DNA of 64,000 nt from Phreatobacter cathodiphilus (GTDB taxonomy: Bacteria; Pseudomonadota; Alphaproteobacteria; Rhizobiales; Phreatobacteraceae). Shown here one piece after another: positions 34,865 through 44,604 of the stretch; position 1 is the first letter of the stretch, and every line of letters starts with the position of its first letter. Below the pieces are notes generated by a model. It had not been told where the DNA came from and made no database searches. It saw nothing but the letters and a program-made list of their open reading frames with translations. The position numbers and the translations under genes are program-made. Location: NCBI RefSeq assembly GCF_003008515.1, contig NZ_CP027668.1, forward strand, positions 2,596,001-2,660,000, given 5' to 3'.

Positions 34865-36136
34865 TTGCCAGAACAAGCCAAGCGAGGGGGCGCCAGCTCC
34901 GCCGGCCTCACGCGCCCCGCCGTCGTCGCCCTCGTCGGCGTGCTCGCCACCGCCACGGCGCTGAGCCAGTTCTTCCGCAATTCCGTCGGCGTCATCGCCA
35001 CGACGCTGGCGGCCGAGCTCGGGCTCGACCCGGACCAGCTCGGTCTCGTCGCCTCCTCCTTCTTCCTCATCTTCGCCCTCTGCCAGATCCCGGTCGGCAT
35101 CGTCATCGACCGCTGGGGGCCGCGCGTCGCCCTGCTCGCCTCCGGCCTCTTCACCGTCGCCGGCGCGCTGGTCTTCGCCCAGGCTGAGGGCCAGGCCGGC
35201 CTCATCGCCGGGCGCCTGCTCCTCGGCATCGGCTGCTCCACCTTCTTCATGGCGCCGCTGGTCATCTATGCCCGCGCCTTTCCGCCGAGCGTCTTCGCCA
35301 GCCTCGCAGGGTTCCAGATCGCCTTCTCCAGCCTTGGCACCATCCTCGCCACCGCCCCCCTCGGCTGGATGACCGCGGCCTTCGGCTGGCGCTCGGCCTT
35401 CCTCCTCGCCGGCCTCGTTTCGGCCCTGCTCCTCGCCGGCATCGTGCTCGGCGTGCGCGGCGGCGCCACCGGCCGTCTCGCCGGCAGGCCGGCGGAGACG
35501 CTGGCGCAGGCCTTTGCCGGGGTCGGCGCGGTGATGCGCACGCCCGGCTTCGGGCCGCTCTTCCTGATGTCCTTCTCCACCTTCTCCACCTTCGCCCTGT
35601 TCATCGGCCTGTGGGGCGGCCCCTATCTCGCCCATGTCCACGGCGCCGACCTCGCGGCGCAGGGCCGCACCCTCTTCGTCATGGCCATCGCCCAGGTGGT
35701 GGGCACCCTCGCCTGGGGCTCGGCCGACCGGCTGACGGGCGCCTACAAGCCGCTGGCCGTCGCCGGTGCAGTGCTGACGCTGGGGCTGCTCGCGGCGCTG
35801 ATCGCCACCGGCCATAACGGCTCCACCCGGGCCTCGACGCTCGTCGCGCTTCTCGGCTTCTCCTGCGCCTTCACGCCCGTCCTCGTCGCCCATTCGAAAT
35901 CGCTCTTTCCCCCCGACATCACCGGGCGGGGCCTGTCCTTCATCAACATGGGCACGATGAGCGGCACCTTCGTCACCCAGTGGCTCACCGGCCTCGCGGT
36001 GAAGCAGGTGGCGGACGGTGCGGCGGTCTATCCGGTCGCCGCCTTCCAGGTCGCCTTCGCCATCCAGGCGGTGCTCCTCGCGGTGGCGACGCTGGTCTAT
36101 CTCACTGCCCCGGAACCCCGCCGTCCCGGGGCCTGA
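34865..36136 (+). CDS. Major facilitator superfamily transporter
   Basis: The 423-residue protein has about 12 membrane segments. The MFS loop 2-3 signature is present as GIVIDRWGPRVAL, and SQFFRNSVGVIATTLAAELGLDPDQLG in the first external loop is typical of the nitrate/nitrite-sugar MFS branch. Substrate unknown. The TTG at 34865 follows GGAGGA by six bases, and the frame upstream is not protein-like. It is divergent from hisN. Confidence 0.85.
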   Translation: MPEQAKRGGASSAGLTRPAVVALVGVLATATALSQFFRNSVGVIATTLAAELGLDPDQLGLVASSFFLIFALCQIPVGIVIDRWGPRVALLASGLFTVAGALVFAQAEGQAGLIAGRLLLGIGCSTFFMAPLVIYARAFPPSVFASLAGFQIAFSSLGTILATAPLGWMTAAFGWRSAFLLAGLVSALLLAGIVLGVRGGATGRLAGRPAETLAQAFAGVGAVMRTPGFGPLFLMSFSTFSTFALFIGLWGGPYLAHVHGADLAAQGRTLFVMAIAQVVGTLAWGSADRLTGAYKPLAVAGAVLTLGLLAALIATGHNGSTRASTLVALLGFSCAFTPVLVAHSKSLFPPDITGRGLSFINMGTMSGTFVTQWLTGLAVKQVADGAAVYPVAAFQVAFAIQAVLLAVATLVYLTAPEPRRPGA

Positions 36137-36189
36137 GGCGAGACGCCCCATCCGCCGAACGACGGCCGCAAAAAAAAGGGACAGCCTTC

Positions 36190-36218
36190 TTGCCTTTTCC
36201 GGAGAGCCTAGGCATATT
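36190..36218 (+). promoter_or_regulatory. Sigma-70-type promoter of the sRNA
   Basis: TTGCCT (36190-36195) and CATATT (36213-36218) are 17 bp apart, giving a start near 36225, just before the first RNA hairpin. The same -35/spacer layout precedes the tRNA-Val gene. Confidence 0.6.
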
Positions 36219-36224
36219 GTTGCA

Positions 36225-36316
36225 GCGCGGTATCGCCTCGCGATGCCCCGCAGCCCTCCTTGGGCGTTTCCTCCCTAGACTTGGGCCGCTCACGAAAGTG
36301 AGCGGCCTCTTTCTTT
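36225..36316 (+). ncRNA. Trans-acting small RNA with two anti-Shine-Dalgarno motifs
   Basis: About 92 nt between a promoter and a strong terminator in a 400-bp gene-free gap (36137-36535). It folds as hairpin 1 (GCGGTATCGC region, 36227-36251) and hairpin 2 with stem GCCC/GGGC and loop UCCUU (36253-36265). A single-stranded UUUCCUCCC (36267-36275) follows, then the terminator stem. Exposed CCUCC motifs that mask ribosome sites are a hallmark of alphaproteobacterial sRNAs; from memory it resembles the alpha-r14 (NfeR) type, a family assignment I cannot verify. Confidence 0.6.
36284..36316 (+). terminator. Rho-independent terminator of the sRNA
   Basis: A perfect 10-bp stem GGCCGCTCAC/GTGAGCGGCC with a GAAA tetraloop is followed by TCTTTCTTT. 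Confidence 0.88.
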
Positions 36317-36363
36317 GGCGCCGCCGGAATTTCCGTTGCGTTTTCAACGATGTAACCGGTCGT

Positions 36364-36378
36364 TTCCGTGACACGGAA
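36364..36378. promoter_or_regulatory. Palindrome TTCCGTGACACGGAA
   Basis: Perfect 7-bp arms around one central base, in the spacer between the sRNA and the N-formylglutamate amidohydrolase 3' end. A possible operator with no evident target; the rest of 36317-36535 shows nothing else. Confidence 0.3.
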
Positions 36379-36535
36379 GGTCTGCGCCCGGCATCGTATA
36401 CAATCGAAAACAGCCGCGACTCGTTGTGCGCCGCACCCTGATCAAGCGATCAGTCGCCCCGTGGAGCCGGCAAGACGATTCCGCTCCGGACCGCGCAAAA
36501 AGTGTCGTTATGCAAAAATGACGGAGCTGCCGTGG

Positions 36536-37447
36536 CTATTCCGCAGCGATGCGCCAGTCGCCGGCGCGGTCCAGCGGAAGCCGCGCCAGCGCCTCGGCGA
36601 GCGTCATCAGGTCGGCCTGCAGGCGGGCGAAATCGGCGGTCGGGCGATAGGTCCGCTCGTCCATGTAGATGGCCCGGTTGATCTCGATCTGCACGGCGTG
36701 GACGCCGGTCTGCGGCTGGCCGTAATGCTCGGTGATGAAGCCGCCGGCATAGGGCTTGTTGCGCACCACGTTGTAGCCGCGCGCCCGCAGCACCCCCTCG
36801 ATGAGATCGCCGACCGCGGGCGAGCAGCTCGTGCCGTAGCGGTCACCGATGACGATGTCGGCGCGCGGGCGGTCCTCGCGCACCGGGGCCATCGACGGCA
36901 TGGAGTGGCAGTCGACCAGCAGCGCCTCGCCGAAGGCCCGGTGCACCGAGGCGATGAGGCGGCGCAGCGCCCGGTGATAGGGCTTGTAGAGCGTCTCGAT
37001 GCGCACCAGCGCCTCGTCTACCGGCAGGCGGCGGGCATAGATCTCCTGCGCCTCGCCGACGACCCGCGGGATGGTGCCGAGCCCGCCCGCCACGCGCATG
37101 GAGCGGGTGTTGGCGAAGGTCGGCAGCCGCCCGTCGAACATGCGCGGGTCGAGTTCGTAGGGCTCGCGGTTCACGTCCACCATGGAGCGGGGGAAATGGA
37201 CGCGCATCAGCGGCATGCCGCGCTCCACCACGCCGGCGAAGAGGGCGTCGACCCCGGTATCCTCCGAACGGCGCAGCAGCGGCAGGTCGAGCCGCACCTG
37301 CTCGATGAAATGCGGCGGGTAGACCCGGCCGGAATGGGGGGAGTTGAAGATGACGGGGGCGCGCGTCTCGGCCGGCTCGATCGCCTCGAAGGCCGGGTCG
37401 ATGTCGCAGATCTCGGCTTCGGTCATCGCGCGTCCGTCGTGCTGCAT
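36536..37447 (-). CDS. N-formylglutamate amidohydrolase
   Basis: The 303-residue member of the HutG/N-formylglutamate amidohydrolase family has VIFNSPHSGRVYPPHF, SEDTGVDALFAGV, FPRSMVDVNREPYELDPRMF and LLVDCHSMPSM, the zinc and substrate-binding blocks. It would deformylate N-formylglutamate in histidine or formylated-compound catabolism. No other hut genes are near. The start at 37447 follows GGTGCGGGG; an ATG at 37426 is an alternative. Confidence 0.85.
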   Translation of the reverse strand: MQHDGRAMTEAEICDIDPAFEAIEPAETRAPVIFNSPHSGRVYPPHFIEQVRLDLPLLRRSEDTGVDALFAGVVERGMPLMRVHFPRSMVDVNREPYELDPRMFDGRLPTFANTRSMRVAGGLGTIPRVVGEAQEIYARRLPVDEALVRIETLYKPYHRALRRLIASVHRAFGEALLVDCHSMPSMAPVREDRPRADIVIGDRYGTSCSPAVGDLIEGVLRARGYNVVRNKPYAGGFITEHYGQPQTGVHAVQIEINRAIYMDERTYRPTADFARLQADLMTLAEALARLPLDRAGDWRIAAE

Positions 37448-37520
37448 GCCCCGCACCTTAGCGCGGGGCGCAGCGGACTGTGAACCCGCTTCGGCGGCAG
37501 GCCAGAGACGCGAGCCGGGA

Positions 37521-38528
<1,008 letters not shown>

Positions 38529-38633
38529 ATCTCCCGGTCGGCGCCGACGCGCCGTGATGACGGGGACATTGCCGCGGTCGCCTCCGTTCGATAATCCATG
38601 ACGACCGAAACGGTTTGTGCGGATATTCGAACA

Positions 38634-39548
38634 ATGGACAGGGCCGATCTCGCCGATCTCCAGGCTTTCGCCGCCGTCGCCAGATCCCGGGGCTTCCGCA
38701 GCGCCGTGGCGGTGAGCGGCACGTCGGCCTCGAGCCTGAGCGAGGCGGTGGCGCGGCTCGAGACGCGGCTAGGACTGCGCCTGCTGAACCGCACCACGCG
38801 CTCCGTCACCCCCACCGAAGCCGGCCGCCGCCTGCTGGAACGTCTGGGGCCGGCGATGGAGGAGATCCGCGCCGCGCTGGACGACGTCAACAGCCTGCGC
38901 GACAGCCCGACCGGCACCCTGCGCCTCAACGTGCCGATCATCGTCGCCCGCGCCCTGTTGCCCGACATCGCGGTGCCCTTCCTTCAGGCCCATCCCGGCA
39001 TCACCCTCGACGTGCTGGCGGAGGATTCCTTCGTCGACGTCCTCGCCGCCGGTTTCGACGCCGGCGTGCGCTACGGCGAAAGGCTCGAACGCGACATGAT
39101 CGCCGTGCCGCTCGGCCCCCGCCGCCAGCGTTTCGTCACCGGCGCCGCTCCCGCCTATCTCGCCGCCCGCGGCACGCCCCGCCACCCGCGCGACCTCACC
39201 GACCACAGCTGTATCCGGCACCGCTTCGCCAGCGGCGCCATGCTGCCGTGGGAGTTCGAACGGGCCGGCAAGATCGTCCGCGTCGCCGTGAAGGGGCCGC
39301 TCCTCGCCTCGTCCATCGACCTCGAGCTTGCCGCCGCCCGCGCCGGGCTCGGCATCCTCTCCAGCTTCGAGGAGGCGGTGGCGGCCGACTTCGCCGCCGG
39401 CCGCCTCGTGCCCGTCCTGGAGGACTGGTGGCAGGTCTTCCCCGGCCCGTTCCTCTATTATCCCAGCCGCCGCCACATGCCGGCGCCGCTGCGCGCCTTC
39501 GTCGACTTCCTGCGGGCGGGCGGCGGTACGGCGCCGCCCGCGGCCTGA
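38634..39548 (+). CDS. LysR-type transcriptional regulator
   Basis: The 304-residue regulator has the N-terminal winged helix (DLADLQAFAAVARSRGF; LETRLGLRLLNRTTRSVTPTEAG) and a C-terminal periplasmic-binding-like effector domain. The ATG at 38634 gives the usual length. The 105-bp divergent gap to the aldo/keto reductase holds an inverted pair GTTCGATA (38586-38593) and TATTCGAAC (38624-38632), a candidate binding site. Confidence 0.9.
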   Translation: MDRADLADLQAFAAVARSRGFRSAVAVSGTSASSLSEAVARLETRLGLRLLNRTTRSVTPTEAGRRLLERLGPAMEEIRAALDDVNSLRDSPTGTLRLNVPIIVARALLPDIAVPFLQAHPGITLDVLAEDSFVDVLAAGFDAGVRYGERLERDMIAVPLGPRRQRFVTGAAPAYLAARGTPRHPRDLTDHSCIRHRFASGAMLPWEFERAGKIVRVAVKGPLLASSIDLELAAARAGLGILSSFEEAVAADFAAGRLVPVLEDWWQVFPGPFLYYPSRRHMPAPLRAFVDFLRAGGGTAPPAA

Positions 39549-39670
39549 GCCGGCCCGGCCTGTGGAAATTCACCGCACATTTACCATCTTCGTGCTTGAT
39601 GAGGCACAAGCGGCACCGGGTTCGGTACACCGCCTCCCGGACGACGGACGGACGAAGGACCGCATTCAGC

Positions 39671-40036
39671 ATGGGCAAGATTCTGCTGGCCGAAGACGAC
39701 AACGACATGCGCCGGTTCCTGGTCAAGGCGCTGCAGACCGCCGGTTACGACGTCGCCCATTTCGACAACGGCCTGTCCGCCTATCACCGCCTGCGCGAGG
39801 AACCCTTCGAGCTCCTGCTCACCGACATCGTCATGCCTGAGATGGACGGCATCGAGCTCGCCCGCCGCGCCACCGAACTCGACCCCGACATCAAGGTGAT
39901 GTTCATCACCGGCTTCGCCGCCGTGGCCCTGCAGCCGGACTCGCAGGCCCCCAAGGACGCCAAGATCCTCTCCAAGCCCTTCCACCTGCGCGACCTCGTC
40001 AACGAGGTCGAGAAGATGCTCCAGCAGGCCGCCTGA
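39671..40036 (+). CDS. cpdR: Cell-cycle response regulator CpdR
   Basis: The 121-residue single-domain receiver has phosphoacceptor Asp52 in LLLTDIVMPEMDGIELARRA, acidic pair D9/D10 and Lys103 in LSKPFHLRDLVNEVEKML. The sequence is nearly that of Caulobacter CpdR, which in its unphosphorylated form brings ClpXP and substrates to the pole; phosphate arrives from CckA through ChpT. No partner gene lies nearby, as is usual. Confidence 0.92.
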   Translation: MGKILLAEDDNDMRRFLVKALQTAGYDVAHFDNGLSAYHRLREEPFELLLTDIVMPEMDGIELARRATELDPDIKVMFITGFAAVALQPDSQAPKDAKILSKPFHLRDLVNEVEKMLQQAA

Positions 40037-40076
40037 AGCCTCGTCCACAGCGGCGCATTTGGGCCGCGCGATCCTC

Positions 40077-40105
40077 TTGCACGCTCGCGCGACCCCCGCT
40101 ATACG
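40077..40105 (+). promoter_or_regulatory. tRNA-Val promoter
   Basis: TTGCAC (40077-40082) and TATACG (40100-40105) with a 17-bp spacer, some 35 bp before the tRNA. Confidence 0.7.
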
Positions 40106-40140
40106 GTGCGCCTCGCTTTCGCGGTCCCCGGATCGCCAAA

Positions 40141-40215
40141 GGGCGCGTAGCTCAGCGGGAGAGCACTACGTTGACATCGTAGGGGTCACTGGTTCGATCC
40201 CAGTCGTGCCCACCA
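40141..40215 (+). tRNA. tRNA-Val(GAC)
   Basis: Complete cloverleaf: acceptor GGGCGCG/CGTGCCC, D-stem GCTC/GAGC, anticodon stem CTACG/CGTAG with loop TTGACAT (anticodon GAC, 40173-40175) and T-stem ACTGG/CCAGT with TTCGATC. The CCA end is encoded (40213-40215). Confidence 0.97.
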
Positions 40216-40220
40216 TTCAA

Positions 40221-40260
40221 AACCCCCGCCAAACCTCTGGTTTGGCGGGGGTTTTTCTTT
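40221..40260 (+). terminator. Rho-independent terminator after tRNA-Val
   Basis: A perfect 15-bp stem AACCCCCGCCAAACC/GGTTTGGCGGGGGTT with a TCT loop is followed by TTTCTTT. Confidence 0.93.
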
Positions 40261-40518
40261 TGGGGCAGTCGACACATTAGGGCTGCGAGCTGTGAGGCGC
40301 TCTCGCTAGCTACTTTCTAGCAACTTGGCCAAACCGGAATCTGTCATGGGCGGCCCCCACCGGTGACGAATTTGCGACACAGCAGCTCAGGTGAACGAAG
40401 AGGCAGGCGCACCGATGCAGGAGCGGCGATAGTGGGAATCAGACTTTCACACTTACAGGCCGGCTGAATAGCCGCTGGGGCCCCAAGCTGACGTGTGGAA
40501 TGTCGGCATTCGGGGCGG
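40261..40518. other. Gene-free stretch between tRNA-Val and the catabolic block
   Basis: About 260 bases with lower GC and stop codons in all frames. No integrase, no second copy of the tRNA 3' end and no recognisable gene remnant seen. It is a plausible island border because of the tRNA, but nothing in it proves insertion. Confidence 0.4.
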
Positions 40519-41142
40519 CTACGGCCAGAGTTTGGACTGCGTGCCGTCCTGGGCAAATATCTGTTCGAAAATCTCCGCCTCGTCGGTGAGCAGCGCCCTC
40601 AGCGCGTCAGCATCAAGCGCCTCGACGAGCGTGAGCATGTCAAAACCATGATCGTGGGATCGGAGCTGTTTTTCGCCCGTCTGGATCTGGGTTGCGCCGG
40701 CATCGGAGTGAAGAAGCGATGCCGCCACAATTCGGTCGCGGGCGACGATTTCGGGGAATTGAACCGGAGCGACGGCGGGGCGTTGATGGGCAAGGAGCGG
40801 GACGATCACGGCGCCATGACCGCGGCCCTCGCGGGCTTCGACGCGGCCGCCTCCACGCCGGAAATTCTTCAGGATGGGCATGATGCGCTGTGACCAGGGC
40901 GTCGGGTTGTTGAGGCGCGCCAGATAGGCGGCGCTTGCCATCACCCCCCCATGGTCCAGCGTGTAGAGGATGAAGAAGCGGCGATGCTCGGTGCTGGTGC
41001 TCCGGAACAGGCGCACATTGCGAAATCCCGGGATGGCGAGCCGTTCCTGCGCGTGCTCGCGCGTCATCCAGTGCAGGTAATCCGTCTCCCGCTCGACCGG
41101 GACATCACTCCAGATCGCCAGGAACCCCTGGCCCATCATCAT
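40519..41142 (-). CDS. Unknown protein, last gene of the dehydroquinate/shikimate block
   Basis: The 207-residue soluble protein has an N-terminal part (MGQGFLAIWSDVPVERETDY, then REHAQERLAIPGFRNVRLFR) that resembles dimeric alpha/beta-barrel (EthD/DUF4286-like) proteins often placed in catabolic operons. The second half (about 110-207) is not recognised. Its ATG overlaps the aroQ stop as ATGA, so it is co-translated with aroQ. Confidence 0.65.
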   Translation of the reverse strand: MMMGQGFLAIWSDVPVERETDYLHWMTREHAQERLAIPGFRNVRLFRSTSTEHRRFFILYTLDHGGVMASAAYLARLNNPTPWSQRIMPILKNFRRGGGRVEAREGRGHGAVIVPLLAHQRPAVAPVQFPEIVARDRIVAASLLHSDAGATQIQTGEKQLRSHDHGFDMLTLVEALDADALRALLTDEAEIFEQIFAQDGTQSKLWP

Positions 41143-41585
41143 CGACCGCCACCCGCGAGGTGGACGGCCGCATCGAGGGCGGCGACGTAGCCGTAGGGGC
41201 CGAGACCGCAGATGACGGCGGTCGCGGCAGTCGATGTGATGGAATGGCGGTGCAACTCGTCACGGGCATGGATGTTCGAGACATGCAACTCGATGATCGG
41301 CTTGCCGAGCGCCTTCATCGCGTCGATCAGCGCCACCGACCGGAACGAATAGGCCGCTGGGTTGATGATGAGGGCGTCGGCCGTCTCGCGGGCCTTCTGG
41401 ATCCAGTCGACGAGGACGCCCTCGTGGTTGGACTGGCGGAAGGTGAGGTCGAGGCCGAGCTCTCCTGCCCGCTTGACGCACATGGCCTCGATCTCGGCGA
41501 GCGTGGTGTGCCCGTAGATGTGCGGCTCGCGCGTGCCGAGGAGGTTGAGGTTCGGGCCGTTGAGGATGGTGATGCGCAGCGTCAT
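41139..41585 (-). CDS. aroQ: 3-Dehydroquinate dehydratase, type II
   Basis: The 148-residue enzyme has Arg19 and Tyr24 in LGTREPHIYG, SNHEG at 52-56, Asn75 and the general acid His101 in HVSNIHARDE, so the active site is complete. The Asn75 loop reads NPAAYSFRS, unlike the common AYTHTS. Placed between a TRAP transporter and an unknown gene, and close to shikimate dehydrogenase and QuiC, it likely serves catabolism of quinate-derived dehydroquinate rather than aromatic synthesis. Confidence 0.9.
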   Translation of the reverse strand: MTLRITILNGPNLNLLGTREPHIYGHTTLAEIEAMCVKRAGELGLDLTFRQSNHEGVLVDWIQKARETADALIINPAAYSFRSVALIDAMKALGKPIIELHVSNIHARDELHRHSITSTAATAVICGLGPYGYVAALDAAVHLAGGGR

Positions 41586-41635
41586 GGGATCAGTCCTGGC
41601 AGACGTCGGAAGCGGCGCCGCGGCGCCGCACGGGG

Positions 41636-42931
41636 CTAGCCCTGGTAGCCGAGCAGACGGGGGAGCCACAGGACCAGGGAAGGGAAGTAGGTGATGAGGG
41701 CCAGCGCGCCGATCATCGCCCAGAGGAAGGGCAGCGTTTCCCGCACGAGATCACGCAGCGGCACCTCTGCGATCTGCTTCATGATGAACAGCAGAAGGCC
41801 ATAGGGCGGCGTGATCAGCCCCAGCATGATGTTGATGACCACCACCACGCCGAAATGGACCATGTCGATGCCGAGGGCCTTGGCGGTCGGGATCAGCACC
41901 GGCACGATGATGAGCAGGATGGTGGTGCCCTCGAGCAGGCAGCCGAGCACCAGAAGCAGGACGTTGACGATGATGAGGAAGGTGAGCGGCGAAAGGTCCC
42001 AGCTCGTCAGCAGCACCCGCAGCGCGTTTGGAATGTTCTCGATGGTGACGACGTAATTGAAGACGAGCGCGCCCGCGATGAGCATGCCGATGGAGGCGGT
42101 GGTGCGGGCGCTGTAGGCGAGCGAGCGGTAGAAGTCGGGAAAGCTAACGCTGCGATAGAGAATGACTGAGATTGCCAGGGCATAGGCGGCGGCGACGGCC
42201 GCGGCCTCGGTCGGCGTGGTGGCGCCGCCATAGATGCCGCCGAGCAGCACCACCGGCATGAGGATGACGGGCAGCGCGCGCCAGGTGATGCCCGGCAGCG
42301 CCCGCACCGGCACCGGCGCCTCGACGGGGAAGTTCCGCCGCCGCGCCGTGGCGGCGACGATGCCCATCTGGCTCAGCCCGAGGAGGAGGCCTGGAATGAC
42401 GCCGCCGAGGAAGAGGAAGCCGATCGAGGCATCGGAGACGAGGGCATAGAGCACCATCGGGATCGACGGCGGGATGATCGGGCCGATGACCGAGGACGCG
42501 GCGGTCAGCGCGGCGGCGAAGGCCGGCGGATACTTGCCGTCCTTGGTCATCATCGCCTGCATCATCCGCCCGGTGCCGGCGGCATCGGCGATGGCCGAAC
42601 CCGACATGCCCGCGAAGATGACGCTCTGGACGATGTTGACCTGGGCGAGACCGCCCCGGAAGCGCCCGACCAGCGCGTCGCAGAACTTCAGCAGGCGCTC
42701 GGTCATCGAGCCGATGTTCATCAGTTCGGCGGCGAGGATGAACAGCGGCACCGCCAGGATGACGTAGTTCGTGTACATGCCGTTGAGCAGTTGCTCCGCG
42801 GCGATGCTGAGGTCCTGTCCAGCGACCAGCAGATAGAGGATCGATCCGGCGATCATGGCATGGCCGATCGGCAGGCCGAACAGCGACAGGGCGATGATGA
42901 GCCCCACCGCGCATTGGAAGGCGATGCTCAT
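41636..42931 (-). CDS. TRAP transporter large permease (DctM type)
   Basis: The 431-residue inner-membrane protein has about 12 hydrophobic segments and DctM signatures: FGLPIGHAMIAGS, AVPLFILAAELMNIG, FAGMSGSAIADAAGTG, IGPIIPPSIPMVLYAL, GGIYGGATTPTEAAAVA and GLITPPYGLLLF. It moves an organic acid with sodium or protons, with the DctQ and DctP proteins encoded just upstream. Its start overlaps the small permease stop by 4 bases. Confidence 0.93.
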   Translation of the reverse strand: MSIAFQCAVGLIIALSLFGLPIGHAMIAGSILYLLVAGQDLSIAAEQLLNGMYTNYVILAVPLFILAAELMNIGSMTERLLKFCDALVGRFRGGLAQVNIVQSVIFAGMSGSAIADAAGTGRMMQAMMTKDGKYPPAFAAALTAASSVIGPIIPPSIPMVLYALVSDASIGFLFLGGVIPGLLLGLSQMGIVAATARRRNFPVEAPVPVRALPGITWRALPVILMPVVLLGGIYGGATTPTEAAAVAAAYALAISVILYRSVSFPDFYRSLAYSARTTASIGMLIAGALVFNYVVTIENIPNALRVLLTSWDLSPLTFLIIVNVLLLVLGCLLEGTTILLIIVPVLIPTAKALGIDMVHFGVVVVINIMLGLITPPYGLLLFIMKQIAEVPLRDLVRETLPFLWAMIGALALITYFPSLVLWLPRLLGYQG

Positions 42932-43446
42932 ATGCCCGATCCAATCTTGGTCGGGTCGTCATCCCCGGGTTCATCGCCCCGCAGGGCCGCGAAGCCGAGC
43001 CAGAGGTAACGGATGATCGCCGCGACCGCGAAGACGATGTAGATCGCATAGACCCAGGAGAAGGGCAGTTTCATGTAGGCGGTGCGTTCCACCTTCATGA
43101 AGGACACGTAGTCGACCATGGCCGGCAGCGCCGTGCCGTAGAGCACGACGACGGCGAGCGCGGTCGCCACTCCCATGACCCGTCGGACCCGCCGCCCGAC
43201 CGCCGCATGGAGGAGGTCGAAGCGGATCTCCTCGCGCTCAGTCAGGACGAAGGCGGCCCCCCAGAGAACCAGCCACAGCCAGAGGATGACGCTGATCTCG
43301 TGGGTCCAGCCGATCGGCAGGTTGAAGAGATAGCGAAAGGCGATCTGGATCAGAAAGGCGAGGAAGAGCGCCGCCAGCATGAGCACGGCGACGTTTTCCG
43401 CACGCCGCGCGAGCCATTGCGCCCAGCTGTGGAGAGTGGACTTCAC
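42928..43446 (-). CDS. TRAP transporter small permease (DctQ type)
   Basis: The 172-residue protein has four membrane segments and the DctQ motif region FRYLFNLPIGWTHEIS with WLVLWGAAFVLTEREEIRFD. It completes the membrane part of the TRAP system; its stop overlaps the large permease start (ATGA). Confidence 0.92.
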   Translation of the reverse strand: MKSTLHSWAQWLARRAENVAVLMLAALFLAFLIQIAFRYLFNLPIGWTHEISVILWLWLVLWGAAFVLTEREEIRFDLLHAAVGRRVRRVMGVATALAVVVLYGTALPAMVDYVSFMKVERTAYMKLPFSWVYAIYIVFAVAAIIRYLWLGFAALRGDEPGDDDPTKIGSGI

Positions 43447-43503
43447 GGGGAGCGCCTCCGGCCCGCGCAGCGCGGTTGAGGGAAGTTTCCGCGGCAGGCC
43501 GCG

Positions 43504-44487
43504 TCAGAGTGCGTTGATCTTCTCCAGCATGCCCGGCACCCAGGACTTTGCCAGATCCGAGGCAAGGTACATCTTCTGCGCATGCTCGCGGAAGGCGGCG
43601 AGGTTGGGCGTGTAGACGTCGAGGCCCTGTTTCTTGAAGAAGTCGACGAGCTCGCCTTCCCGCTTGACGTGTTCCGCCGTGCTCCAGTCGATGGCGGCGT
43701 CGGCGGCGCGCTGGAAGGCCGCCTGCTGCTGGGCGTTCATGGCGTTCCAGGCGCGATTGGTGATGCACAAAAGGTCGAAACCGACGAGGTGCGAGGTCAG
43801 CACGATCTGCGACATCACCTCGTAGAACTTCATGTTCTGCACGTTGGGCAGCGGGTTGTCCTGCCCGTCAACGGCGCCGGACTGGAGGCCCGTATAGACC
43901 TCGCCATAAGCCATCGGCGTCGGGTTGGCGCCGAGCGAGCGTCCGAGGAACTGCCAGGCGTCGCCGCCGGGCATGCGCAGCTTGATGCCGGCCATATCGG
44001 CCGGCGTGGTGATCCGGGTCTTCGGCTTCAGGCCTACCTGCCGGGCGCCGAAATAGGTCGGCCCGAGGATGCGGATGTTCAGCTTCTCCTCGGCCATTTT
44101 CTTGAGGTCGCGGCCGACGTCGCTGGCGAAGACGCGCTTCAGATGATCGGCATCCTTGAAGAGGTAGGCCGAAGTGACGATCGACCAGGCCGGGATCTGG
44201 TTGGAGATGTCCTGCGGCGCGATGTTGCCCATCTCCAGATTGTTGCGCTGCATGGCGACCAGTTCGGTTCCCTGCCGGAACAGCGTCCCGCCGTAGTAGG
44301 GCTGCAGCGTGAAGTCGTTCTTGATGGCCTCGGCGAAGCGCTTGACCATGTCGGCTCGGATGTCCTGCTCTGAGAACACCGCGGAGAAGCGCAGGTTTGG
44401 CTTGGCCTGGGCCATGGCGCCCGTGGCGGAGCCGGCGAGGCCGGCAGCCGCGGCGCCCGCCATGAACAGTCGACGATCGATGCTCAT
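43504..44487 (-). CDS. TRAP transporter substrate-binding protein (DctP type)
   Basis: The 327-residue periplasmic protein has an RR-type signal peptide (DRRLFMAGAAAAGLAGSA) and the DctP blocks KLNIRILGPTYFGARQVGLK, DMAGIKLRMPGGDAW and GEVYTGLQSGAVDGQDNPLP. The last holds the conserved substrate-gating region; Arg in LRMPGG should bind the carboxylate. GGGAGGA lies right against three tandem ATGs; the third (44487) has proper spacing. Likely ligands are shikimate, quinate or dehydroshikimate, inferred from neighbours. Confidence 0.92.
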   Translation of the reverse strand: MSIDRRLFMAGAAAAGLAGSATGAMAQAKPNLRFSAVFSEQDIRADMVKRFAEAIKNDFTLQPYYGGTLFRQGTELVAMQRNNLEMGNIAPQDISNQIPAWSIVTSAYLFKDADHLKRVFASDVGRDLKKMAEEKLNIRILGPTYFGARQVGLKPKTRITTPADMAGIKLRMPGGDAWQFLGRSLGANPTPMAYGEVYTGLQSGAVDGQDNPLPNVQNMKFYEVMSQIVLTSHLVGFDLLCITNRAWNAMNAQQQAAFQRAADAAIDWSTAEHVKREGELVDFFKKQGLDVYTPNLAAFREHAQKMYLASDLAKSWVPGMLEKINAL

Positions 44488-44589
44488 CATCATTCCTCCC
44501 TTGGCCCTCTTTTCGGGGCTCGTCTTCGACATTATCGCCCGATCCTCATCCCGACGCAACAGACAGTCCCCGTTTCATCGGATGATTCG

Positions 44590-44603
44590 TGAATTCTCAT
44601 ATG
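44590..44603. promoter_or_regulatory. Candidate GntR operator upstream of the TRAP genes
   Basis: TGAATTCTCATATG (+ strand) lies about 100 bp before dctP, directly after the quiC stop. Apart from one extra T it equals TGAATCTCATATG found (on the minus strand) before the aroE-quiC unit at 47405-47417. Confidence 0.4.
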
Positions 44604-44604
44604 G

